Assembly: GCA_963457665.1 (NCBI GenBank)
Contig: OY735233.1
Location: 45,091,392 to 45,155,391, forward strand
Reading direction: 5' to 3'
Origin: Thysanoteuthis rhombus
Lineage: Eukaryota > Mollusca > Cephalopoda > Oegopsida > Thysanoteuthidae
Length of the DNA: 64,000 nt
Of the stretch, positions 10,226-20,710 are shown piece after piece. The notes beneath the pieces were generated by a model. It searched no databases and had not been told where the DNA came from. It was given only the letters and a program-made list of their open reading frames with translations. Numbering within the stretch: position 1 is the first letter of the stretch; every line of letters begins with the position of its first letter. The position numbers and the translations under genes were made by a program.

Positions 10226-10440
10226 CTAAAAATGATCTTCAAATTTGGACATGGAATGGGACTCAACAAAATAGAATCTAGATATTTTTCTAGATAAATG
10301 GCATGAAATTATAGATAATTCTAGATATATTTTGAGGCATTCCCTGATATAGACTGAAAATAAAAATGATCCCAATTTTCTCTCAATAAATCTTCCAGTG
10401 GGATTAAATTGAGGTTAAATGCCAAATTTCAGCCTCCGTG
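10226..10440 (-). repeat. Interspersed repeat REP-D, copy 1
   Basis: The reverse complement matches the order in copies at 29.94-30.24 kb and 41.9-42.22 kb: GGCTGAAATTNGGCAT, then AAGATTTATNNAGA, then runs of TCTAGAATTATCTAGATT and AAATATCTAGATA. No coding potential. Confidence 0.6.
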
Positions 10441-10469
10441 GCAGCACTGAAGGGTTTTAATTTCGGTGA

Positions 10470-10707
10470 GGGTCATTGTTGTTGTCTTTGTCACTGTTGT
10501 TACCCGGGGGAAAATGAAGTCGACTCTAGCGCAGGAGTTTGACAAAATCTTCCTCAGAACAACGTTTGATATGGCTTGTTTTTTGTGGTGGGGAGGAACT
10601 AAATTAATTAACTTCATTTCTCCTTAATCAAACTGGTCAAATCACACTTGGTGTTCCAACCACGCCTTCATCAAATGTTCATTAAGAGGGAAAACAAATT
10701 GACCCAG
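10470..10707 (+). repeat. SINE family V tail, direct repeat left of an RTE insertion
   Basis: GTTGTTACCCGGGGGAAAATG through ATTAAGAGG and TTGACCC. A second copy in the same orientation lies at 11188-11402, right of the RTE fragment. The two are about 80 per cent identical by eye. Confidence 0.6.
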
Positions 10708-10711
10708 AATT

Positions 10712-10751
10712 AATCATCATCATCATCATCATCACCACCACCATCATCATC

Positions 10752-10800
<49 letters not shown>

Positions 10801-11187
10801 GCAGAAGCAGCGGCAGCATCTTATAGTGTCCGTCATTGGATATAAAACTCCTTAAAGATTCGCCAGACCTCTCTAACATGAGCGTCGCTGAGTCAATACT
10901 TTCAGAACACATCTAGTTCGCCACACCATCTCATATTTTGCCGGCTGCAGTTTCACATATGATCTCTGGGGGATTTATTTGTTCGCCAGTTGTCCGCCAT
11001 TTTTTCAACATGACCGGCCAATTGCCATTTGAGTTTTCTCAATAGATTCTATATCTCTGACTGCTACTTTTTCCCCAATACACTGTGCTGTCTTATGATC
11101 TCTTCGTGTGATGATGTTCATGGTTCTGAGTTTCGGTTAGGTTCCGTGTTCTAGCTCCATAGGTGACTATCGGGAGGATGTATTGGT
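10712..11187 (-). mobile_element. RTE-type LINE fragment with long (CAT)n tail
   Basis: The tail is (CAT)n with CAC variants at 10712-10800. Minus-strand landmarks are a GTCCGTCATTGGATATAAA block, HERIM-region sequence and YGARTRNLTETQ near 11150. The coding frame is broken many times. It lies exactly between the two SINE-V direct repeats. Confidence 0.78.
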
Positions 11188-11402
11188 TGACATTGTTGTT
11201 ACCGGGGGGAAATGAAGTCAACTCTAGAGTAGGGGGTTTGACGAAATCTCTCACAGAACAACGTTTTGATATGGCTATTTTGATAAGAGCTTGGTTGATT
11301 AATTTCATTTCTCCTTAATTAAACTGTTCAAATCACACTTGATTTTACAAAGACCACGCCTTCCATCAGATGTGCATTAAGAGGTAAAATGAATTGACCC
11401 CG
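11188..11402 (+). repeat. SINE family V tail, direct repeat right of an RTE insertion
   Basis: Partner of 10470-10707: GTTGTTACCGGGGGGAAATG, CAGAACAACGTTTTGATATG, CATTAAGAGG and TTGACCC occur in the same order. Confidence 0.6.
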
Positions 11403-11482
11403 AGGGGATACATCAACGTCGATTCGGTGAGGACATTCTCAAGAAATAAGAATTTATAAAATAAGAGACCAGCAGCGAGAAT

Positions 11483-11484
<2 letters not shown>

Positions 11485-11537
<53 letters not shown>
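11485..11537 (+). repeat. (AAT)n array upstream of LINE copy 3
   Basis: A pure AAT array that ends exactly where the truncated LINE copy 3 begins. No LINE 3' UTR precedes it here, so the array was either the target site or the remnant of an older element's tail. Confidence 0.93.
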
Positions 11538-11538
<1 letters not shown>

Positions 11539-12712
11539 TCTGTTCAACGAAGTAAGGGAATATAGTGAGGACATAGGAATGGAGTTTGGAATAGAAAAAT
11601 GCGCAATCATGGTGATGCACAAAGGAAGGCTTTCAATGACTGAGGGAATTGAACTCCCGGACAACAGCAATATTAGGGCATTGACCGCACAAGACCGATA
11701 CAAGTACCTAGGTGTCCTTGAATGTGACACGATAAAACGGGAAGAGATGAAGGAGAAAATAAAGAGAGAATACCTCAGAAGGATAAGGAAAATATTAGAA
11801 ACCAAATTAAACAGCAGAAATCTAATAAAAGGAATGAACACCTGGGCTGTGTCAGTAGTTAGGTATACAGGACCATTCCTAGGATGGACAAAGGAAGAGC
11901 TCCAATCAATGGATAGGCGAACAAGGAAACTTATGACGATGCATAAAGCATTACACCCTAGGGATGATACAGATAGACTATACATTAAGAGAAAAGAAGG
12001 TGGTAGGGGGCTCATCAGCATAGAAGATTGTGTCCAGAGAGCTAAAACAGTCCTAGAAAGGTATGTGCAAACAAATAGTCAAGAAATCATAAAGAGCGCG
12101 AGAGATAGTGCAACAAACAATAAAGTAGAAAACAATAGAACAGTACAGCAAGCAAGAAAAGAAAGATGGGAAGGGAAAAAATTGTACGGCGAGTTTAAAA
12201 GACAGATACAAGATATAGCAGACGAGAAATCATGGACGTGGTTACGAAAGGGGAACCTTAAGAGAGAAACAGAATTGCTCATCATGGCAGCCCAAAACAA
12301 AAGCATAAGGACAAACTACATAAAAACAAAAATCGACAGAACACAGACAAACAGCAAATGCCGCATGTGCGGTGAAAGAGATGAGACAGTAAACCACATA
12401 ACTAGTGAATGTAGTCAACTCGCCCAGAAGGAGTATAAGCATAGACACGATAGAGTAGCAACGATGATACACTGGGAACTAAGCAAACAAATGGGATTCA
12501 ACCATGTGGAAAAGTGGTATCAGCACAAACCAGAGGCAGTTTTGGAGAATGACAACCACAAACTACTGTGGGACTTTGACATCCAAACTGACCACCTCAT
12601 CCAGGCAAGAAGACTGGACTTGGTAATATTAGACAAAAAAAGGAAGGCCTGCCAAATAGTAGACGTTGCTGTACCTGTAGACCATAGAGTAAAACAGACC
12701 ACCATAGACTGA
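11538..12712 (+). pseudogene. RLE LINE ORF, C-terminal part lacking the end of the RLE
   Basis: Open from the truncation point to TGA at 12710-12712. It covers the RT thumb (KYLGVLE, WAVSVVRYTGPF, KLMTMHKALHP), the zinc knuckle C-X2-C-X8-H-X4-C (CRMCGERDETVNHITSEC, about 12359-12412) and most of the RLE including DVAVPVDHRV. Then about 180 bases present in copy 2 (about 6560-6735) are missing. The frame reads QTTID and stops. At the RLE first acidic site it has RLDLVILD where copy 2 has RPDLVIVD, so the proline of the PD motif is also changed. RT catalytic residues are absent because of the truncation. Confidence 0.85.
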
Positions 12713-13119
12713 AAAGACCACAGCACTGCTGGGGACCGCGCCCAATACTGAGGAAAGTGCTCGAAATATGAGATCTACGACCCCAGTTCTTCGCAGTGGC
12801 CCAACAGAGAAAAGAAATGAGGGGAGAGGAGGAAAAAGAAAGAAATAAAAAACAAACAACACACCACAAATGGTGGCTGAGGTACAAACCACAGCGCTGC
12901 TGTGATAGTTCAAGGAGATATGAGAGAAGGGCTGAAGACCAGAGGAGACTTACAGTAACTCAGCCCTCAGCGATAACCACCTGGCAACCGGTGTGAAACT
13001 GTAAACCACAGCGCTGCTGTGGACTGTGAGAGTGTAGAGGAGAGGGCTGGAGACCTGAGGGGACTTGCTATGCTATGACCACCAGGCAACTGATGTGAAA
13101 ATACATAAACAATAATAAC
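11538..13119 (+). mobile_element. RLE-type LINE copy 3, 5'-truncated with internal deletion
   Basis: It begins inside the RT after the YMDD motif (CTCTGTTCAACGAAG), again directly after (AAT)n. Its 3' UTR differs from copies 1 and 2: extra A-rich sequence at 12810-12880, a repeated GTACAAACCACAGCGCTGCTGTG-type segment split over two places, and a decayed AATAATAAC tail. It probably belongs to another subfamily. It joins directly to a copy of RLE LINE family 2. Confidence 0.85.
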
Positions 13120-15100
13120 TGTGGAAGTAATCCATGATGCTCTGTGGTAGACACAGAATGGAAATCGCCTGGAATGGTTGAAATCCCAAATTTCTGGCTA
13201 AACACACTTTCATCTGCCACCGTAAACTTGACAAAATCTCTGTCCAACGTCATCAACGCCCCACATGAAGCACCAGCGTGGTTAAGCAATGGCACCAAAG
13301 CCCCCTAAAACTATAGACCCATCACCTGCTTCACAACCACCTATAAACTAATCTCGGCAATATTATCGAATATGATGCACCCCCCTTTAAAACAATGATA
13401 TTTTCCCCCCGAGAACGAAAAGTTCTTATGGTTGTAAAGATCAACTTCTAATTGATAAGATGATACTCGAGAACCGTCGAACAAAAGGTCGTAATCCAAG
13501 TACAGCCTGGATAGATTACCATTGGGCGTTTGATAGTATACCATATAATTGGATACTAGAAGCCTTAGAAGTATATAAAACCGCACCACTTATGATTGAT
13601 TTCCCCAAACATAGCATGACATCATGGGGCATTAAGCTCCTCTCCAGCCACAATAAAGGTACCCCTGAATCCTGGAATATAGCCATTAAGTGTGGAATAT
13701 CCCAAGGAGATTCTCTTTCACCCCCCCCCCTTTTCAGTTTAGCCCCATCCCCCTTACAAGGGAACTCAACAACATAACCTATGGATATAAAACCTGAATG
13801 AAAAGAATAAACCACTTATTTTCCATGCATCATCTTTAACTCTACGCAAAGGATGACCCTGGGCTACGGCGGCAGCTGCACACTGTGAAGAGATTCAGTG
13901 ATATTGGAATGAAATTTGGCCACAGGCTAAGAAAACTGACATCAGCAAAATATACCCTCCACAACCATTCGAGAACCCAAACAAGAAGATACCTATGAAT
14001 ATTTCGGAATTAATGAAGGCAGTGGAATTCAATTTGCATACGTGAAAGAAAGAATAGAAAATGAGTTCTACAAAAGGGTTAGAGCTATTCTCGACACAGA
14101 ACTTGACTCAAAAAACCGCATCCAAGCCATCTAAACCTTAGCAATACTTATGGTACAGAATAGATTTAACAACATTAACTGGAACATAACTGACATACGC
14201 CGAATGGACGCAGAAACAAGGAAACTTTTCATCAACAACAGAATGCACCGCCCCAAAGCAGGCGTAGTTCGACTCTACCCCCTTTATAAAAGGAGGCAAT
14301 AGAGGCATGATTCAGTTACAACTGTCATACGAAACTGCAACCATTGGCCTACACGCTCACCTTCAGTCAAGTGACGAGTGAGCTAGCAGAAAGACTTCAC
14401 TCAGTTGTGAAGGAATCCAAGGCATTTCGAGATGAACTAAACATAACTGACACAAATCAACAAGCCCCTACACAAGCTGCAACTAAGATTGCAAGAAATG
14501 TAAAAACTACAGCCAAGCGACAAGGACTAACAATGAAGAAAGAAACCCCCTGCAAGGCTAATACCCACTTCGCACCCAAGGTGCTGATGTAGATAATACC
14601 AAAACCCATCAGTGGCTACGAAATTCAGGGTTAAAAGCCAGGAACAGAGGGCTTCATCTTTGCTGTCGAAGAACAGAGCCTTCCTACGAAGAACTACCGA
14701 ACACACGTTATCAGAACTGCAGGTTCTGTGACAGCACAGCTGAGGCTATTGACCACACCATGTTTGGATGTTCTTTTCTAGCCTCTATTGAATATAGACA
14801 GACACGATAGAGTGGAACCGTACATTCACTTGATAGCCTGTAAGCACTATGGTGCACCACACATATTACATTGGTATGGCCACCACCCAGAACCTTTAAC
14901 TGAAACAAGTTGTATGGTATTTCACAGTTTGCACGGATCGAACCATCAAAGCCAGCCGCTGAGACATAATTATTAAAAGCAGAAAGGAAAAGATATCCAT
15001 CAATAGATATGACCCTTCTATCAGACAAAAACATATCTGTAAGAGAGTTTGAAAAACTACGTACGAAAATCTGGAAATTGAGATCACGAAGATGGTGTCA
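13120..15100 (+). pseudogene. RLE LINE family 2 ORF remnant, copy A
   Basis: Pieces in several frames: RT motif A WIDYHWAFDSIPYNWI near 13508; CGISQGDSLSP near 13691-13720, followed by a run of ten C that shifts the frame; thumb-like sequence near 14040-14240; ELAERLHSVV at about 14380; zinc knuckle CRFCDSTAEAIDHTMFGC near 14718-14771; and FEKLRTKIW near 15050. The catalytic DD box region near 13830 is badly damaged. The nearest relative in the window is the copy at 59.3-61.5 kb. Confidence 0.75.
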
Positions 15101-15120
15101 TAAAGAGAGTGTCGATAGAT
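13120..15120 (+). mobile_element. RLE-type LINE family 2, copy A (decayed)
   Basis: A second, distinct family with the same domain plan as copies 1-3. It starts near TGGAAGTAATCCATGATGC, which matches TGGAAGAAGTTCATGATAC at 59.75 kb. It ends after the EFEKL-type RLE tail near 15060-15100. Many stops and shifts are present. The left edge abuts the AATAATAAC remnant of copy 3. Confidence 0.75.
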
Positions 15121-15129
15121 ATCTAGGTA

Positions 15130-16254
15130 GCATCCCAGCCCTCCCATTATTACTCAGCCAACTCATGGGGAAGCAGAACGCCTCGGGGCGGCGCTATCCC
15201 ATTGCACTAAGAGGGACAGGCCGGGATCGTTCTCGTGACCTCAGTTGCGTCAGCTGAAGCTATTTTTAATGGGGAGTTCCTTCCGATGTTAAACTCGACC
15301 TTGTGTAACATGTCGCCCCCGTGGGAGCACGAGTAAACACATACCTAACCAACCCATTTTTTGTGTCCTTTTCGGCATGGATTAAATTGAAGTATCTGTT
15401 CCACGGTAGAGTCCGAGGTGCCAGTACTTACGCTTGCCTGCCGAGGAGATTGTGTTGTGGTGTGTGTCAAAGACCGATTGCACCAGTGCAATGCATCAGT
15501 CAATGAGGTTATACTGAGGCTGCGCACTGCTACGCATATTGGGAGCCTTTTGATTCGTCTTTGGGCTCTCTTATTATTACTCGGCCCAGCTCCAGGAGAT
15601 CCGTTGCCCCGGGCTGCCCCATTGCACTTAGAGGGACAAGTTGGGCTTGTCCTGACGCTTTCGAGACTGCGGTTGCTTTAGCAAACCACGGTTGCTTAGC
15701 AGTCAAAGTCACATCCGCTGGAGGTATTTTTCAAGGGTATCTCCTATTTTCCTCACGTAAAGCCCCGACCTTGTGTCGCATTTTGCTCTGGTGGGAGAGT
15801 AAATAAATATAGCCCGAGGCACTGGTACTAACGATTGCCTGCCAAATGCACCGGAGATAGTGTTGTGGTGAACACAAGACCGAGTGCACAAGTGCAATTC
15901 GACTGCCAATGAGGGGACACTGAGGCTGCGCATTGCTAAGCACATTGGGAGCCTTTGGATTCGTCCATGGGTTCCCTTTCTACTACCCGGACCAGCTGTA
16001 GAAAAGCAGTTCGCCCCGAGGTGGTGCTGTCCCATTGCACTAAGAGGGACAGGTCGGGCTCGTCCTGACGCTTTCCCAACCTTGGTTGTGTCGGCTGAAG
16101 CTATTTTTCATGTTGTGCTCCACTTTCCCACGTTAACTTGACCTTGTATCGCATTTCGCCCCGGTGGTGCCGGTACTGACACCGAATGGGCCGGAGACTG
16201 GAGTGTCTGATGTCTCAAGACCGAGTGCGCGGGTGTCATACGTTAGCCAATGAG

Positions 16255-16255
<1 letters not shown>
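15130..16255. repeat. GC-rich tandem repeat, ~415-bp unit, about 2.7 copies
   Basis: Landmark CCCATTGCACTAAGAGGGAC starts at 15198, 15618 (one change) and 16031, giving periods of 420 and 413. A second landmark, ACTGAGGCTGCGCAYTGCTA, occurs near 15511 and 15918. A third, ACCTTGTRTCGCATTT, occurs near 15770 and 16143. Units are about 85-90 per cent alike by eye. The block is clearly GC-richer than its surroundings and ends in (AT)n. ORFs on both strands are by-products. I recognise no family. Confidence 0.75.

Positions 16256-16256
<1 letters not shown>

Positions 16257-16321
<65 letters not shown>
16257..16321. repeat. (AT)n microsatellite
   Basis: A pure TA array directly at the end of the 415-bp tandem repeat. 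Confidence 0.97.
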
Positions 16322-16322
<1 letters not shown>

Positions 16323-16984
16323 GATAAAATAATACAACTGACGTTTCACGTTTTTCAGTTTTTTCTTCCATGTTATTCATATTTGAAAGCCGTCTTTTGT
16401 CCACGTAACATCATCTCACAACACAAACGGAAAATTAAAAAAATGCATTTTTCACTGTACAACCACACAGCCAATCTTTCTTTTAGTGCCATTCTGAATT
16501 GAAGCCTTGAATATAACTCTTATTGCTACTTATTCCTGGTTTAGATATTTTAACACCAGATGAGGGACGGCCTCTTATTTTAATGACAACATTTTCATGA
16601 GGAGACAACTGTGTAATTCAAGTTGATGAAGTTCGCACACTGTCACAGAATGATTAATGATTTAAACCTTTTTTATATAATAAAGTTTCTGAAAGATTCC
16701 TGATAACTTAATATTTGATGAGAATATATTAACTAAGTCATTCAAAATAAAAAAGAATATCCCAACAAAAATCCATGGAAAAATAAGAAAAATAATGACT
16801 GTTTAAGAAATACTTTAAAATGTTGTATTGAGTTATAGTTCTTTCAGGAATAATAGAATACTGTAAAAAAACAATTGCCAAAAAGATGTATTGAAAGAAA
16901 GATTGGGTATTTCGTAAAGACGGCTTGTATCAAATACACACGTTGTCAGCGGAGTTGATTCGATAACGTCAATAATTGGAACGA
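16322..16984. other. AT-rich, no recognised feature
   Basis: No ORF with motifs, no repeat seen elsewhere in the window. Confidence 0.4.
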
Positions 16985-17432
16985 ACATCATCATCAGTCT
17001 TTCAACGTCCCTCGTTGGACATAGACCTTCTCCAGGATTTGCCACAATTCTCTATTTCCTGAATCTGTCTAGTTCATCTCTCCATCTTGTGTTTTTTCAG
17101 CCTCGGTTTCTCATGTAATCTTTGGGGATTCATGTTGTGAGACGTGATGTCCATCGGTTGTCTTTCATTCTTGCAACATGGTCTTCCCGTTGCCATTTGA
17201 ATTTTTTTAATAGATTCTATGATGTCACGAACACCTGTTTTCTTCCTTATGCACTGAGTTGTCTTGTGATCTTTCCATATAAGGTTGAGCATGATTCTAT
17301 CATGCGCACGTTGCATACTATTCAGTCTGTATGTCTGTCTCTTGGTTAGGTTCCATGTTTCAGCTCCATAAGTGACTATCGGGAGAATGCATTGGTTGTA
17401 TACTCTTCTTTTTAGGATTATTTGGATCATCT
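16985..17432 (-). mobile_element. RTE-type LINE 3' fragment, relatively young
   Basis: The minus strand reads MIQIILKRRVYNQCILPIVT and then YGAETWNLTKRQTYRLNSMQ, followed by HDRIMLNLIWKDHKTTQCIR and MATGRPCCKNERQPMDITSH, from 17430 down to 17074 in one frame. This is the conserved post-RT region of RTE proteins. The 3' landmark GTCCCTCGTTGGACATAGAC lies near 17006 with only a short CATCATCA tail. Confidence 0.85.
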
Positions 17433-18550
17433 GGGAACGAACATATTAGGAACGAACAGATCCAGAGCGAATGGAATCCACAATTCACCCCAAACTTCTG
17501 ATTTTGAGGTTCCATGGTGACTAAAAGTAAGTAGATCCCTGAATTAATTCGGAATAGAACAAAGAATGATGAGGTCATGACCCTATAGTGGCCACTGCAC
17601 GGATATCAGAAGCGCACCACGGACTGGAATTTGTGAATTTGGGGCCAAATTTTGTTTAACCCATTAAACTTTTGTAGATGATACAAAAAAAAAAAATACC
17701 ATGATTATTCACTGGTGAATTAAATGTTGCTTGGTGATTTAATTGGAAGTAAATTATTTCATTACTGTTTCAATAAAAAAATTTTCTGCCGTTTAAAAAA
17801 AAAGGTCAATTGGAGACGTTCCGGCCAAAAACACGCAAAAATGGCCAAAATTATTTATAAAAGCAATTATTTTTCAAACTCATTTTTATTAGATGAAGTA
17901 TTTACATCATTATAAATTTTATTCATTTTTTCTCTATAGCTTCATCTTATTTTTTCAGTTGATTATTTTCATCACAAATCAGGCTATCAAAAGTTCTAAT
18001 TTTCGAATAAAAAAAGCAACTGAAAAATGAGGACGAAGGTGAATAGTCGTAAAAGAAAATTAATAAGACTGATAGTTTATAAAACATTGCAATGCTGGAG
18101 TATATTCTAACGAAAAATAAGGATTTATTGAAAAGTATTACTGCAACAAGATAAAAATGAGGATAGATTTGTCTAACGAATCTAATTTTACCTCCCTTCT
18201 CTCTCTCTCGATGCAGTAAATAAACAGTGTCGACAGGAATGCCCCTGCCCTGATAACAACTCTGCACTGCCGTAAGTCACAGTGCCTTAACTCACTTTTA
18301 GTTTGCCTGTGGTATAGGCTCAGTTGCAGGACAAAGCAACCTTCCGGCATTGGAACTGTGGAGTAGACAATTCCACATGGATTTTTGTTGTTTTTATTCC
18401 TAGGAATAGGAGAGTTATTTAAGGATTATTGATAATAGTATTAAATGTCTTGTACAAGTATAGATGAATAAGTAAATAAACATATATATTGTACATCTAT
18501 ATCGGGTGAAAATAAATACGGATGCTGAAGTTCCACACTGCCTACGGACG
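17433..18550. other. AT-rich, no recognised gene
   Basis: Only short ORFs without motifs on either strand; A- and T-runs; a CTCTCTCTC stretch at 18197. Confidence 0.4.
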
Positions 18551-18554
18551 GACT

Positions 18555-18957
18555 GCCATTGCTGGGACCTATGCCTAAGACATTGAGAATTGAAGGAGAT
18601 GGATAAAGAGGGGGGGGGAGATTGAAACGATGTGGACCACTGCACTACTGTAGTCTGCACGGATACTGAGGAAATATTGGAAATATGAGACAACCTCCAG
18701 CCGTCAGCAACGGTCTAACAGCTAGAATAAAAGGAGACGTGTAAGTAAAGGTCGAAAATGTAGAGACAGTACAGACCACAGCATTGCTGTGATATGTGAG
18801 GACGAGAGGAAAGTTGGAAACCTGAAGATACTTACAGGCAACAGGTGTGAAACTACGAACTACAGCACTGCTGCTGACTGAGAGTCCTGAGAGGAGTGCT
18901 GGAGACTTTGGGAGACTTGTTGTCACTCAGCCTCCAGCATTGGCCACAATGAACGAC

Positions 18958-19012
<55 letters not shown>
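18555..19012 (+). mobile_element. RLE-type LINE (same family as copies 1-3), 3' end with (AAT)n tail
   Basis: It starts with a trace of the C-terminus (GGGACCTATGCCTAAGACAT, equivalent to the GTVPKTLR coding stretch of copy 1). It then has the GTACAGACCACAGC-type UTR blocks, GGAGACTTGTTGTCACTCAG, and an (AAT)n tail at 18957-19012. About 70-75 per cent similar to copies 1 and 2 by eye, so older. One of the two GCAA hairpins is reduced to GGCAACAGGTGTGA. Confidence 0.75.
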
Positions 19013-19016
19013 GTGA

Positions 19017-19018
<2 letters not shown>

Positions 19019-19047
<29 letters not shown>

Positions 19048-19083
19048 AAGAAGAAGAAGAAGAAGAAGAAGAAGAAGAAGAAG
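19019..19083 (+). repeat. (AAG)n array adjoining (AAT)n
   Basis: A pure AAG array of about 21 units separated from the AAT tail by TGGTGAT. Probably a secondary expansion next to the LINE tail. Confidence 0.95.
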
Positions 19084-19744
19084 CCTGGCTGTGTTAGGGT
19101 CAAACTCCCTTGCTTTATTAAAATCTAAAAAATAAACAAAACAGAATTTATGTCTACTTACAGTATCATTCCCAAACTATGTATCCCATTTAATCTCTTT
19201 TATTAGTAGTTCTTGAAATAAAACAAGTCGACCTCATTCGTATCGTCGTTTTGACCACGAACTTGATAATATTTTTCATAATTCAATCCATAAATTCAAT
19301 GTTTACAAAAATACTGAGAACTGAATTGACACGACATCACATCATGACATCATTCTTTCTTTTCCATTTTTTCTTTTTTATTCACGTCTTAAATCTAAAA
19401 GTCTTAAATTCCAACCATTGACAAATTTACGATAATAAAGTCAACTCTAGGAGTTTGACTACGTTTTGAACAGTGTTGCTTTTTCTGTTTCTTTCTTTGT
19501 TTCGCTGTCTGCAACTTTCGCTTAAGCACAACAACTTGATCCTACACAGAGGGATGAGAAGCAACACTTTGATCCAAGTCTGAGCACTTAGATATTCTGA
19601 ATCTAGGCAGAGGTGCCGACCTATACGTGAATACTCCCGTCATTTTTTCACATGTACTATGCTCGTAATAATAATGATTGGCCCTCTCACGAGGAAAGCA
19701 ATATTGGGAAATGATTATTGGTTTGAGAGATATTTTGTCCAATT

Positions 19745-20150
19745 CTACTTCAAGTCAGAGGCTGGAGATGACTTTGCTTTTCTTCTGTTACAACAAGAGC
19801 AACAATCCTCACCTAATTCAGGTGAATCAACTCTTCACTGTTTGTTTGTCCCATCACGTTAAACCGAACTGATATGAAATCAACATTTCACTACCATGAT
19901 CTGAAATCAATACCAAATGATAGGTAGGCAGCTCTCTTACCAACTGAATCAAACTGACAAATCTTACATACCTACAAAGAATAATGTTTCAAATACGCAA
20001 AGGCTTATTTCATTCTAACAAATGAATACACTTATATTATATATATCAATCATAATTTCTATGTGTAAAATACAAAAGTTGCGGTAATCATCTTCAGTTG
20101 GAATAGAAGTAGGAATTGAGTTTGACCTTGCAGCAGTCAGGGTTATCATT
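19745..20150 (-). mobile_element. Composite tRNA-derived SINE (family V), copy 2
   Basis: Minus-strand match to 7925-8335 in the same order. The tRNA-like block is near 19900-19955 (reverse complement TTTGATTCAGTTGGTAAGAG and GGTATTGATTTCAGATC). The distal end is CTGACTGCTGCAAGGTCAAA. Its central ATATATAT is short here, while in the 63 kb copy it is an 84-bp array. Confidence 0.7.
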
Positions 20151-20299
20151 CATTGTTTTTGTAGTAATAGTAGGTTTCTACAGGGCTGAGGTTTTGACTG
20201 AACGCCCAATATTACCCATTTCTCAACCAGGCTAGGGCCAGGATTGAACTACTTCACAGGGCTCTAAATGCCCGACTATTTATCCACAGCTTGGCATTG

Positions 20300-20710
20300 A
20301 AGTAGATTCACACCTTTCCCAAGAGCATTGATATGAGGTGGACTACAGCAGGCTAGAACCCTGTTTGCCAATTCCGTGCAGGCAACCCTTACGCCATTTT
20401 ACACCTCCAAGTGTCGATATAATACTGCAGGGAGGGTATTGAGCGACAATGGCGAGTCTTAGAGGCAAGAAAGGCACGCAATCATATTTCTAATATCTGG
20501 ATTCAGGCCTTTCCCGAGGGCATTAGTATGAAGTGAACAGAGCCAACTTCGGTCAAAACTCTCACCTGGTATGCCAATTCAATATCGATAACCGCTACGC
20601 CACTTCGGACGTTTACGTGTCAAGAAAATACACCGGGAAAGGAATTAAGCGACAATGGCAAGTCCTTGGGGCAAGAAATGTACACATGTTACTTGTTTCT
20701 AGTATCTGAA
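20300..20710. repeat. Direct repeat dimer, ~195-bp unit
   Basis: CCTTTCCCRAGRGCATTRRTATGARGTGRA occurs at 20313 and 20508. CGACAATGGCRAGTCYT occurs near 20441 and 20650. Each unit carries a GCCAATTCNRT-CTACGCCAYTT segment. Not recognised; may be a tandem SINE-like repeat. Confidence 0.6.

Noticed and set aside
12597-12913. Minus-strand ORFs of 94-96 residues
   Set aside because: Antisense to the LINE C-terminus and 3' UTR; no motif of their own.
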